A stretch of 47,316 nucleotides of DNA from Candidatus Obscuribacterales bacterium (GTDB taxonomy: Bacteria > Cyanobacteriota > Vampirovibrionia > Obscuribacterales > Obscuribacteraceae): NCBI GenBank assembly GCA_021732025.1, contig JAKFVU010000046.1, positions 1 to 47,316 of the forward strand. The letters are read 5' to 3'. Shown piece after piece: positions 9,601-16,485 of the stretch. How positions within the stretch are numbered: the first letter of the stretch is position 1; every line of letters begins with the position of its first letter. A program made the position numbers and the translations under genes. The notes beneath the pieces were generated by a model. It worked only from the letters and a program-made list of their open reading frames with translations, made no database searches and was not told where the DNA came from.

Positions 9601-9732
9601 AGCGGAATTACCGTGCTCAAGCTAAGCAAAGACAATGCTGACACGGCTCAATACTATTGCATGTGCGCTACACCAGTTGATATGGACGTGCGACGATACG
9701 ATCTTATTCGCGTGCTGCAGTCGAGCAAATAG
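6688..9732 (+). CDS. Large polytopic membrane protein with a C-terminal soluble domain, 1014 aa
   Basis: I do not recognise the family. The first roughly 85 residues are soluble and Lys/Arg-rich, then about twenty hydrophobic segments run from about residue 90 to 865. The last 140 residues form a soluble domain (from about F-G-Q-P-Q-V-K-D-K to the end) that alternates beta-like strands and looks extracytoplasmic. One loop (about 755-763) is a run of eight serines encoded by a TCT/TTC microsatellite. Size and many helices resemble DUF2339-like or channel-like envelope proteins, but I see no diagnostic motif. No good Shine-Dalgarno precedes the ATG at 6688; the ATG at 6703 is an alternative. 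It is convergent with the pRiA4b-like gene, with 8 bases between stops. Confidence 0.7.
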   Translation: MNWLSMIASLRKFGNFVVGLFPVLGTIVDWLLAPFIRLATAAQARASSDAKIKEQLDKFQQSTVVKAATPAIRRFYWKDYAQDRLVVERLPAGSLTILRPLFLTTVALTILLPLLSVFPKPTVTLTTLAGATGSAPLWSIYLWVIAAALAWGCILAGSAVCNRIFFCFVTVIYITLFGASALFIPRAYSNALLPLVVFLALSFSERTLKRPGLDRLLSTLVALVVGAPAGVYLLALTPLQPLFKPFVLESGIVIGVMLALSINTFCRGPAGKYERPIRSGTALRLSSLLRKPATVAVSAFVLTSITLVFLITLVCRGGAAAFSGQLLSEMSLWNGYLWPVWYFIGIGIVFKLIKNTKVITKSIREALPSAIYMPVVVLLILAASLLMWRNDLVSWAVPYDFLSSISVPFYQGTKWYWSEPINSFSAAVLKWFFLFDLVALVWLWAKKRLHADSASTLLYFSALSWFAVSEYMFQWLSFGRSDTHSIILLMTFSMWLLWLFHTVGLEMSLQNSKTFPSIGRLAIFGSIVLFALLEIHARCAIKDFGVMNEIFLYMFRGIIDVGLPYFLYVFASRRFSQLPLKISEIFQIFCAGALLSYPLNILDKLALGGWSLPGLNTVWQDEIATFTNKGFIAAQEPVLPLLSIALRSAIFVAALALVAMVVAYQKSLVDYSTSQSINKTSDKSSSKAAIIFACLAFASGFASFSKTTVDLPLPDHWRILVAPFHTSLFFDYYLVALYLSAGIAALLLALIVGNNSSSSSSSSISPWRWLAACALAFAVNFLISWAWPGQEVWLRSTGILETGALFATVVLVYLLIRAVRSIEKGLVKEENSVLSLFELNTVALLLLGGLIYCASVQLPKAAMQPANLSIAPALMVPARFGQPQVKDKSALFTLIEPDGVSTLTLSQIAASGRDLKTIMIDLVTQTQTAKLLPNFKVVGVQDFSRYAPGSLAVEFSYDLVSKRNPTTAVAMSGITVLKLSKDNADTAQYYCMCATPVDMDVRRYDLIRVLQSSK
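8952..8972. repeat. TTC trinucleotide microsatellite, seven copies, coding for a Ser tract
   Basis: Seven perfect TTC units, read in frame as TCT serine codons inside the large membrane protein. Because the unit is three bases, slippage would change the loop length without shifting the frame. Confidence 0.9.
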
Positions 9733-9740
9733 GTTTAGGT

Positions 9741-10343
9741 TTAGAAAATTGAGGCCAGAGCGCCACTCAAGTTTGCTTCCATGAGAGTGAGTTGTAAATT
9801 GACGAGCCGAGCATCAAAGCTATTGGCGTCAAAATCGCATCCTACCCAAGTCAATTTTTCTTCTATTTCTGGGTTCTCTGGATCTTCCACTACTTCTAAG
9901 AAGCTGCGATAGCCTTCGGTGCCGCCCACATCTTCGGGTGGACAAGCGCGTTTGCCCATAATGCAGCGAGCGAGGGCTGGGCCACCATCAAGCTCGACCA
10001 CACGTTCAACTTTTGCTTCGTGCTGCCATGAGTCGGCTAAGTCGTATTCGTAAACAAATTGGTCGCCTTCCTCATTGAGGATGTCACTGAGCTTTATGGC
10101 TGTTTGATCCTTTATCTTTTTATTCTTGGCGTCGGCAATGTCACCATATATGGTGTTGCCAAAATGAAAGTGATGAATGTGATAGCCTGACCAACCCATT
10201 GATAATTGCAAAATTTCGTGCAATTGATCTAGGGTGACATCGCCATTGACTAAGAGCCGGCGCCAGATTGGAAGGGGAGCGTCTTTCAAATTGATTCGCA
10301 GTTGAAAGAATTTATTGAGATTACTTTTCTTGCGGACGGCCAT
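9741..10343 (-). CDS. Plasmid pRiA4b ORF-3 family protein
   Basis: The 200-aa protein shows the family pattern: F-Q-L-R-I-N-L-K-D-A-P-L-P-I-W-R-R near residue 15, a helix L-D-Q-L-H-E-I-L-Q-L-S-M-G-W, a G-Y-H-I-H-H-F segment, then Y-D-L-A-D-S-W-Q-H, P-P-E-D-V-G-G and G-Y-R-S-F-L-E. This fold (IS1096 TnpR-related, PF07929) is common in chromosomes and has no settled biochemical role. It is not evidence of a nearby mobile element. AGGGG lies 7 bases before the ATG. It is last in a minus-strand run with cytidine deaminase and a helical unknown (gaps of about 34 and 61 bases), which may be one transcript. Confidence 0.9.
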   Translation of the reverse strand: MAVRKKSNLNKFFQLRINLKDAPLPIWRRLLVNGDVTLDQLHEILQLSMGWSGYHIHHFHFGNTIYGDIADAKNKKIKDQTAIKLSDILNEEGDQFVYEYDLADSWQHEAKVERVVELDGGPALARCIMGKRACPPEDVGGTEGYRSFLEVVEDPENPEIEEKLTWVGCDFDANSFDARLVNLQLTLMEANLSGALASIF

Positions 10344-10404
10344 GTGTTTTCCCCTATTCTCTAATTATCTAAAATTTCGAAATACTTTTTCAGTAATTAC
10401 GCCC

Positions 10405-10860
10405 TTAAAAATCGAGTGCTTCTGGTCCGAATGAATCTGGCAGCAGATCGTCAAATTTCCAGATACAGACATCGTTGGCTTCATTTTGAATAGATACCAC
10501 CACCAGGTCTAGACCGCCAAATTCGCGCAAAAATTGACGACAAATGCCACAGGGAGATCCACCTGGTTTCGTGGCGCACACTACTGAAATACGCAAGAAT
10601 TTTGTGAAACCTTCCGAAACCGCTTTGACAGCGGCTGTTCGTTCGGCGCAAATGGCACCGCCATAACTAGCATTTTCAATATTGCAACCGGAGAAACGCT
10701 GCACCTTTCCATCTTTATTTTGTGCTTCGATAACTGAGCCAACGTAAAACTTAGAGTATGGTGCGTGGGCCGCTTTGGCTGCACTCCATGCACCTTTGAC
10801 CAATTCTTGATCGCTAACAGTAAGGTCTGCAAATTTTGTAATTGCTGGTTTAAATGACAT
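10405..10860 (-). CDS. cdd: Cytidine deaminase
   Basis: The 151-aa protein has the homotetrameric cytidine deaminase signature: N-I-E-N-A-S-Y-G-G-A-I-C71-A-E73-R, with Cys71 as zinc ligand and Glu73 as the proton shuttle, and P-C104-G-I-C107-R-Q supplying the other two ligands. The A-P-Y-S-x-F substrate loop is at about 33-38. It converts cytidine and deoxycytidine to uridine and deoxyuridine in pyrimidine salvage, in the cytoplasm. The C-terminal tail, ending in L-L-P-D-S-F-G, matches the usual family ending. It sits between an unknown helical protein and the pRiA4b-like gene on the same strand. Confidence 0.95.
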   Translation of the reverse strand: MSFKPAITKFADLTVSDQELVKGAWSAAKAAHAPYSKFYVGSVIEAQNKDGKVQRFSGCNIENASYGGAICAERTAAVKAVSEGFTKFLRISVVCATKPGGSPCGICRQFLREFGGLDLVVVSIQNEANDVCIWKFDDLLPDSFGPEALDF

Positions 10861-10894
10861 TTTGAACTCGATGGGTCTTAACCGACACTATCTA

Positions 10895-11437
10895 CTAACC
10901 GTCTTTTGCAGCCGTTTGTAGACGCTCTTGCAAGCTCTTAACTACAGCGTGGCGCTTTTTTAACTCTTCCACTTGAGAAGTAGATTGGCCGTTGGCTTCA
11001 ATTGTAGCTTTGAGCGAAAGAGTTTCAAGTAAAGCTGACTTAATGGCTAAAACGATGGAGCAAGAGTCTATGACTGAACTAACTGTATCTTCACCCTCGT
11101 GGCCCTTCAATGCTAAACCGGCCTCAAGAGACACTAGAGCGTCTCTGAGAACGTGTTCAAGGAGGCTAACTCCATAATCTTTCTGGTTGTCTATGCCTTT
11201 GACGAGCTCGCAAAAATTGAGCAACTCGCGCTCTGTGCGTGTGGAGAGACGAGAAACACCTTGCCTAGCAGTCTCCATCCAGATTGCCCTGGTCACTTCT
11301 AGTTGGCTGGCAGCTTGGGATAGGCGCTGCGCAGCAATAACAGGCTCTATCTCGCCTGCCTGCCATTGCCTAAAGGCTTCCTGAGCTATAGAGAGACTCG
11401 CTTGAGTTTCTTCGATAGGGTCATCGAAAGCATTCAT
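10895..11437 (-). CDS. Helical hypothetical protein, 180 aa
   Basis: I do not recognise this protein. The sequence is almost entirely predicted helix, acidic and rich in Ala, Glu, Gln and Leu, with a likely coiled-coil C-terminus (residues about 145-175, E-E-L-K-K-R-H-A-V-V-K-S-L-Q-E-R-L). There is no signal peptide or membrane segment, so it is probably cytoplasmic. It lies 34 bases upstream of cytidine deaminase on the same strand, and the 245-base gap upstream presumably carries their promoter. No strong Shine-Dalgarno is visible before the ATG. Confidence 0.6.
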   Translation of the reverse strand: MNAFDDPIEETQASLSIAQEAFRQWQAGEIEPVIAAQRLSQAASQLEVTRAIWMETARQGVSRLSTRTERELLNFCELVKGIDNQKDYGVSLLEHVLRDALVSLEAGLALKGHEGEDTVSSVIDSCSIVLAIKSALLETLSLKATIEANGQSTSQVEELKKRHAVVKSLQERLQTAAKDG

Positions 11438-11682
11438 TCGGTATATCGATCGGCCATCCCGCTCCTTTTATCCTCTTTAACAGTTCTACCGTGCTTTGCC
11501 CTGGGTGAATCAGCCCAAAGGCAAAGTTCAGATTAAACTGCTAAAAGTGTGTGCCTAGCGAGCCAAGAAGGCGCAGCCATCGGCCTAGCCGGAAGCTGTC
11601 AGCTCAATAGTCTGTAATAAGAGGTAATTGGACGTCGATGTCCTGTTTGCCGATTTATGATTAGACCAGCTTACATGTAAGA
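11438..11682. other. Intergenic region without evident gene
   Basis: About 245 bases between the start of the helical unknown and the stop of the Tad-linked TPR gene, both on the minus strand. Only very short palindromes are present and no ORF looks real. It should hold the end of the Tad transcript and the promoter of the deaminase cluster, but I see no clear terminator or -35/-10 pair. Confidence 0.5.
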
Positions 11683-12600
11683 TTAGTGCGGCAATGTCGG
11701 GGCAATATTAGGAGTGACCGCTCCCTGCGGCTTTGAGCCTGTTGTTGAAGCAGCCGGTGTTGAAGTGGTTGCTGTTGAACTGGTCGGCGTGGCCGCAGGC
11801 CGGGAGTAAGCGTCGGCATAATTGCGCACGTAAAGGTTCGTGCCAACTGGGCTGAGTTTGCGCGTACCAATCGGTTTCTTCTCATCTAAAAGAGTCTGCA
11901 AGTTATCTGCGCTCTTCTGAATTTCTTGGGCCCGACTGTTGCCGCGCTCTAGCGAAGTGCGCTGCGAATCATAGTATTGCTTGAGCTGTTGTAGCTGTTT
12001 GAGCGATTCTTTATTGCCTTTGCCTTTGGCGATATTGTCTTCTAGCTCTTTTTGCGCTTTGGCAATGGCCTCGCTTTGAACCCGAGCGGCTTCCATAGCG
12101 TCGCGCTCACCTTTAGAGCGGGTGGAATTCTTAGCATTTTCTGCTTGTTGTTGCAGTGAGCTTTTAGCATGCTCGAGTACTAGATCTTTGGGTGGCTCTT
12201 TTACCTTGGGCAGATCGGCTTTGGCAGCCTTTTTCTCTTCAGATTCAAGGCCGAGCGAAATCAATGCCTGCTTTGACAGTTTGCCGACTTCTTTTTCGGG
12301 GGCGAGGGCAAAAGAGATGCGATATTCTTGGATCGCCAGTTCTTTCTTATTGAGCTTGATATAAGTATTGGCCAAATAATAGTGATAAACCGGATTGCTA
12401 AACTCAGCCGCTTGGGCACAACCGAGCCGCGATTCGGCCAGTTTAAAATCCCCATCTTTGAAGGCCTCAATACCTTCTGTCATGGCGGCATTTTCAGCGC
12501 AAACAGCTAGGGGGAAAACTATAGTAGAAGTTAGAACGGCCACAGCCAAGCCACAGGCTAGTTTGCTTAGGCTAATAATTGTGGTGCGGATGGCTTTCAT
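11683..12600 (-). CDS. Exported TPR and coiled-coil protein, last gene of Tad-like operon, 305 aa
   Basis: The signal peptide spans residues about 1-35 (hydrophobic core, V-C-A-E-N cleavage zone). Two TPRs at about 38-110 follow (G-I-E-A-F-K-D-G-D-F-K-L-A-E, Y-Y-L-A-N-T-Y-I-K-L-N-K-K-E-L-A). A Lys/Glu/Gln-rich coiled coil covers about 120-235, and the tail is Pro/Thr/Ser-rich, like a linker or surface-exposed low-complexity region. Its ATG overlaps the stop of the TadG-like gene by four bases (ATGA), so translation is probably coupled. That places it with the pilin-like proteins, perhaps as a periplasmic assembly factor like the TPR-bearing TadD, although TadD is usually a lipoprotein. Confidence 0.8.
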   Translation of the reverse strand: MKAIRTTIISLSKLACGLAVAVLTSTIVFPLAVCAENAAMTEGIEAFKDGDFKLAESRLGCAQAAEFSNPVYHYYLANTYIKLNKKELAIQEYRISFALAPEKEVGKLSKQALISLGLESEEKKAAKADLPKVKEPPKDLVLEHAKSSLQQQAENAKNSTRSKGERDAMEAARVQSEAIAKAQKELEDNIAKGKGNKESLKQLQQLKQYYDSQRTSLERGNSRAQEIQKSADNLQTLLDEKKPIGTRKLSPVGTNLYVRNYADAYSRPAATPTSSTATTSTPAASTTGSKPQGAVTPNIAPTLPH

Positions 12601-14171
12601 GGCTTGCTTGAGAAATTGAGGGTGGTGGTTCTGGAGATAAATAGGTTGCCTACAGCTTTAGTGTAACCGGAGCCGGGCTGCCACATCATCACTCCTGAGT
12701 TTTTAGCGGATGGTTGAGGAGTGCCCGGTGGACTTTGCCAGGCATTGGCATACTCATCGGTTGTGGTCGGCTCGGTGACCAAGTCTTTCTGGATGCCATC
12801 AAAGTCTTGCTCCCAGGTTGAGACGTCAATCCAGGGTGGCAGACTGCCGTTGTCGGCTTGAATTTGAATTTGTGGGTCAGTGTGGTCAGCGCTGTCATCT
12901 TTGGCGAAAATATAGTAGCGCTTGGCGTTTTTGTCATAGTTTTGGTTTTCTAGCAATTTGACCAGCTTGGCCATGGTGTAGCTAGGGTCCATGCCTTGAA
13001 CGCGCTGCAAGAGCTTTTTCATAGCCGGTTGGTAGTCGGCCTTCAGGGCTTTGATAATGGCCATAATGTTGTGCCCACTGGCATATTCGCCGCCCACTTT
13101 GCCAAAGCAATTGATTACCCGGGTGGGAGTTTGGTGGTCAACTAAGCCGTGAATTGTCTGGTCGGCTTTAGTCTCATAGGGAATTGATTTGACTTTTTTG
13201 CCGTCCACATTCCAGTTAGACATGTTCTGCACGTGCACTGTGATGTACGACTCAGGAATAGTCATGCTGTAACTGCGAATTGGATTGGCCACGGCACTGG
13301 CTGTAGCGGTTGAATCTATCTGACCATTGCCGGCTACGGCCGATTGGCGAAAGGCGTTTGGAATAACCGTGGCGCTGCCTTCGATTGGTGCAATGTCAGC
13401 GCGATTTGGGTCGAAGACTGACTCTGAAATGAGGTGGGGCTGCTCGCCTTCGTGAAATACAGTAAAAGTGAATTTCTTATTGTTGGCTACCATGGGCACG
13501 TAGCCCTGCATAAAGCTCTTTGAACCTTTGTCGACTTTGCCCGCGGTAATGCCATCGGGAATTTGACCAGGCGTCATCACCAAATTGCTCTCATCGCCCC
13601 GGTCAACCATGGCGATAGGGCAGACGTACTGTTTGTTATTTTTGTCGATTCCCATACCCGGATTAATCATATTGGCGGTGCGTCGACCGGCCATCTGACT
13701 AAAGAACAAATCTTGAGTCTTGCTATTGGCTAGATTGGTGTAGAGATTGTCGTTTATTGTTTGGGCAATCTGATAGGCCGCATCTCCGTTGCCACCAGCT
13801 TTCGGTCCAGCCTGGCCACTTTTTTGCATTTCCTCTAAATTGGCATTGATTAAATAGGCTTTGCCCCAGAGCCTATTGACGTTGCTCATACCTACTTTGC
13901 CGTTAGTATCAGCAACATCAGCATATTTTGGGTCGGTGGGCACGCGGATGTCCATCATTTTGCGCGATACGTTTAGTGCGCCAGCATCTGCGGCATTTCT
14001 CACCTGTCGGCTACCACCTAAAAACATGGCGAGAGTGAAGAGACCATAAATCAAAGCCATTAGCCCAAAGCCGCAGGCAATTACCAAAATTAAAGAGGCA
14101 GCTCTTTTGCTACGCCTAGTTTTCTGCTTGCCCCGACCGCGGGTGATTAACTTTGAGGGCTTTTGCGACAT
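12597..14171 (-). CDS. TadG-like pilus-assembly protein (524 aa)
   Basis: The frame is open to 14240, overlapping the upstream TadE-like gene, but the ATG at 14171 gives a better start: 28 bases after that gene and preceded by GAGAG. The N-terminus is very basic (R-G-R-G-K-Q-K-T-R-R-S-K-R-A-A) and runs into a hydrophobic helix at about residues 24-46, then R-N-A-A-D-A-G-A-L, the classic Tad/TadG pattern in which the A-A-D-A-x-A-L motif follows the membrane helix. The remaining roughly 470 residues are extracytoplasmic, without a visible von Willebrand A domain. TadG-type proteins are thought to act as minor components or anchors of Flp/Tad pili. No ATPase, secretin or prepilin peptidase is in the window. 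Confidence 0.82.
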   Translation of the reverse strand: MSQKPSKLITRGRGKQKTRRSKRAASLILVIACGFGLMALIYGLFTLAMFLGGSRQVRNAADAGALNVSRKMMDIRVPTDPKYADVADTNGKVGMSNVNRLWGKAYLINANLEEMQKSGQAGPKAGGNGDAAYQIAQTINDNLYTNLANSKTQDLFFSQMAGRRTANMINPGMGIDKNNKQYVCPIAMVDRGDESNLVMTPGQIPDGITAGKVDKGSKSFMQGYVPMVANNKKFTFTVFHEGEQPHLISESVFDPNRADIAPIEGSATVIPNAFRQSAVAGNGQIDSTATASAVANPIRSYSMTIPESYITVHVQNMSNWNVDGKKVKSIPYETKADQTIHGLVDHQTPTRVINCFGKVGGEYASGHNIMAIIKALKADYQPAMKKLLQRVQGMDPSYTMAKLVKLLENQNYDKNAKRYYIFAKDDSADHTDPQIQIQADNGSLPPWIDVSTWEQDFDGIQKDLVTEPTTTDEYANAWQSPPGTPQPSAKNSGVMMWQPGSGYTKAVGNLFISRTTTLNFSSKP

Positions 14172-14199
14172 TTTTACTCTCGAAATGTTTTTAGCTATT

Positions 14200-14664
14200 T
14201 TACTGAGCCGCAGGTGTGCCGAGTAGAGGCTGAATGGCACTGGCTCTCAATTGAAATTGATTCATCCAAGGTAGAGGGATGGGCACATTTATTTGCATTA
14301 CTGTTGCCACTGTTACCTGGCCATTGATTTGGTCAAAAGTGATTTTTTCTAACTCAAGGGAGCTAGCTATACTTGATGGCACAAAGCGTTTCAGCGAATT
14401 CTTGACGGCATTTTGAGCCATTGTTTCACAGCTGCAGCTACCAGCCGCACGGGCCGCTGTTTCTGCCCATTGCTCGTTGGTTTGAGCTGTGCTCAAGAGA
14501 GCGACTACATCTACTGCAAAAAGAGCTATGGGAATTAAAACAATGAAGCCGACCATTGCTTCAATCAATGTTTGGGCACTGGCACGTCTTGGATTAACTC
14601 TAAAGTTACCTCTAGCCTTTGGGGCGTTGCTCTTTATGCGATTTTGGCTTCTTGTCGATGGCAT
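14200..14664 (-). CDS. TadE-like pseudopilin (154 aa)
   Basis: A basic N-terminus of about 28 residues precedes A-S-A-Q-T-L-I-E-A-M-V-G-F, whose Glu at the head of a hydrophobic helix (about 32-60) is typical of Tad pseudopilins, in which a prepilin peptidase cleaves near such a Glu. The short extracytoplasmic domain has C-S-C at about 77-79 and a beta-rich C-terminus. It begins 5 bases after the first TadE-like gene and is followed after 28 bases by the TadG-like gene. It is probably a minor subunit of a surface appendage. Confidence 0.8.
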   Translation of the reverse strand: MPSTRSQNRIKSNAPKARGNFRVNPRRASAQTLIEAMVGFIVLIPIALFAVDVVALLSTAQTNEQWAETAARAAGSCSCETMAQNAVKNSLKRFVPSSIASSLELEKITFDQINGQVTVATVMQINVPIPLPWMNQFQLRASAIQPLLGTPAAQ

Positions 14665-14669
14665 AGGGT

Positions 14670-15236
14670 TTATTGAGCCGCGAATATAGGGTTTTCAATT
14701 AATCGACTGCTGGAGACCGTGAAGGTTGCCGGCGCGCCTAAGCCGGGAACTTTGAAGAAGAAGGGGATGTTGAGCAATGGACGCACAGTTACCGTTGTGG
14801 ACACCTGCACATACATATTCCCTGAACTGGGGTCATAATCGACAGTAGTTGCTGGCCTCTCGATCATGCCCGAGGCGCCGCCGAGAACGGTGGCCATCCA
14901 TTTGTCTGGAATTGTGCCCAGCACTGGTCCTTTAGGGTTGGTAGCAATGCTTTTCGGCAACTTCACCGCTTCTCGCAACTGAATATCATTGAGGGAAGCG
15001 CAGGCGGTGTAATTAAAGCTGAGGGCTATGATATCGATTACGGGAAAGACTGCGAAGATAAAGATGAAGAAGAGAGCGGGTCCAAATTCGGCAATGGCCG
15101 AGCCCCGCTGGCGACGCTTACCTTTATTGTTAGGCTTATTTTTTAACATGTTGTTAGGCCTAATTTGGTCACCGCCCTCAATTAAGGGTAGTCGGCATAC
15201 CATTTTTGTTTTAAAGATCAATTCGTCTATGTTCAT
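14670..15236 (-). CDS. TadE-like pseudopilin (188 aa; start uncertain)
   Basis: The hallmark R-Q-R-G-S-A-I-A-E-F-G-P-A leads into a hydrophobic helix at about residues 45-72, the TadE pattern with Glu at the helix start. The extracytoplasmic rest is about 115 residues. The ATG at 15236 gives 188 aa; an inner ATG at 15149 gives 159 aa with a leader length more usual for TadE. Both have weak ribosome sites (AGAG at 4 bases, TAGG at 9), so I kept the longer one. The AT-rich palindrome ATAATATATTAT lies just upstream, after the amidase stop 16 bases away, and may be a promoter for the Tad genes. Confidence 0.78.
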   Translation of the reverse strand: MNIDELIFKTKMVCRLPLIEGGDQIRPNNMLKNKPNNKGKRRQRGSAIAEFGPALFFIFIFAVFPVIDIIALSFNYTACASLNDIQLREAVKLPKSIATNPKGPVLGTIPDKWMATVLGGASGMIERPATTVDYDPSSGNMYVQVSTTVTVRPLLNIPFFFKVPGLGAPATFTVSSSRLIENPIFAAQ

Positions 15237-15252
15237 AGATCTCTATAATATA

Positions 15253-16458
15253 TTATTCAAAGGCTGCCGCGGCATTAATAATGGCAAGATCCATCCCGAA
15301 ATTGGCCAGGAGAGACAGTCCTGTCTTTACAAATGGCTTGTAACTAGTTAAACCAATCGGTATCGAAACTTGAGGAAAGCCACCGAGAGAGGCCACTGCA
15401 CAAAGGGCCATGTTGGCCATTCTATTCTGTTGAAGAGCTTCTGCCGATGCTGTTTCTAGGGGCGGCAGAGCCGTGGTGGTAGGAAAGCACAAGGCCGTAT
15501 CATCATTGAGCAATTCGGCTAATTTTTGCTGCAGTTCTCGTTGCTGCGTGCGCCCTTTGTTTGCCTCATCCTCGGTGGCATTCTTGCAATTTAAGAAACG
15601 CTCTTTTATTGCCGGTGCCATAACCGGGTCAAATTCCTCTAGCCACTGGCCGTGACATTGCCAGGCTTCAAAGCCGCGAATGCTATTGAATAACTCAATG
15701 CAGTCGCTTTTGATTGTGTCACTTATGTTTATGTGTTTGACTGAGTCAAAGTGGCCTTGGGCGCTCGCCATTGCTGACACTATATCTGGTGCTATATTTG
15801 GCGCTGCCAGAGCGAGAAAATCGTCGCATATCAATAGCTTTTTTATTTGTCTATCTTTCGTAAGTTTATGGCTCTGGCCACCAAGACCAAGAAGAATAGC
15901 GGCTACCCGGGCTAAAATACTGCGACTCGGGGTGAGAATTCCAACCGTATCGAAAGAGGGTCCCAAGGGCAATACACCTTGGCTAGATATGGCACCATGG
16001 CTTGGTCTGATGCCCCATATGCCGCAGTAGCTTGCAGGCACTCGAATGGATCCAGCCGTATCAGTACCCAAGGCAAAGTCGACTAGACCGGCTGCTACTG
16101 CCGAGGCCGAGCCGCTCGATGAGCCACCAGGAATGTGGCCGGGTAATTGGGTATTTAATGGCGTGCCAAAGTGAATATTGATGCCATCAAGGCTAAATGC
16201 CATTTCGTCAGTACAAGTGATGGCCACCAGTCTGGCCCCGGCATCTAGTAATTGATCTATGACTTCAGCATTGCTGCTTTCAATTGAGTGTGATTTTTGC
16301 CAGTCGGGATTGCCAAAACCTGTGGTGCGTCCTGCTACTGCAAATAAGTCTTTAACGGCAAAACGTAAGCCCGCTAGGGGCCTAATATCAGGCTCAGCAT
16401 TTGCAGAGGGCGCCAATCTGGCAATGTCTAATTCTGCGATTATGCCGTTGAAGCTCAT
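15253..16458 (-). CDS. Amidase-signature hydrolase, AMI1-like
   Basis: 401 aa from the ATG at 16458 (an in-frame TTG at 16476 is possible). The Ser-cisSer-Lys triad is visible: Lys36 in F-A-V-K-D, Ser113 in P-G-G-S-S-S-G-S and Ser137 in G-T-D-T-A-G-S. The spacing of 24 residues between the serines matches amidase-signature enzymes. Segments T-G-F-G-N-P-D-W and P-A-S-Y-C-G-I-W-G-I-R-P-S-H-G closely resemble plant AMI1 indole-3-acetamide hydrolases and their bacterial relatives. It hydrolyses an amide, but the natural substrate is unclear. Length is short, as in AMI1, which argues against GatA. It follows the phosphofructokinase gene by 27 bases. Confidence 0.9.
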   Translation of the reverse strand: MSFNGIIAELDIARLAPSANAEPDIRPLAGLRFAVKDLFAVAGRTTGFGNPDWQKSHSIESSNAEVIDQLLDAGARLVAITCTDEMAFSLDGINIHFGTPLNTQLPGHIPGGSSSGSASAVAAGLVDFALGTDTAGSIRVPASYCGIWGIRPSHGAISSQGVLPLGPSFDTVGILTPSRSILARVAAILLGLGGQSHKLTKDRQIKKLLICDDFLALAAPNIAPDIVSAMASAQGHFDSVKHINISDTIKSDCIELFNSIRGFEAWQCHGQWLEEFDPVMAPAIKERFLNCKNATEDEANKGRTQQRELQQKLAELLNDDTALCFPTTTALPPLETASAEALQQNRMANMALCAVASLGGFPQVSIPIGLTSYKPFVKTGLSLLANFGMDLAIINAAAAFE

Positions 16459-16485
16459 CGATGTTGACCTAGCCAAAAATATGGC

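Noticed and set aside
9741..10343. pRiA4b ORF-3 protein as sign of a plasmid or transposon
   Set aside because: The family is common in chromosomes and no terminal repeats, transposase or integrase are nearby.
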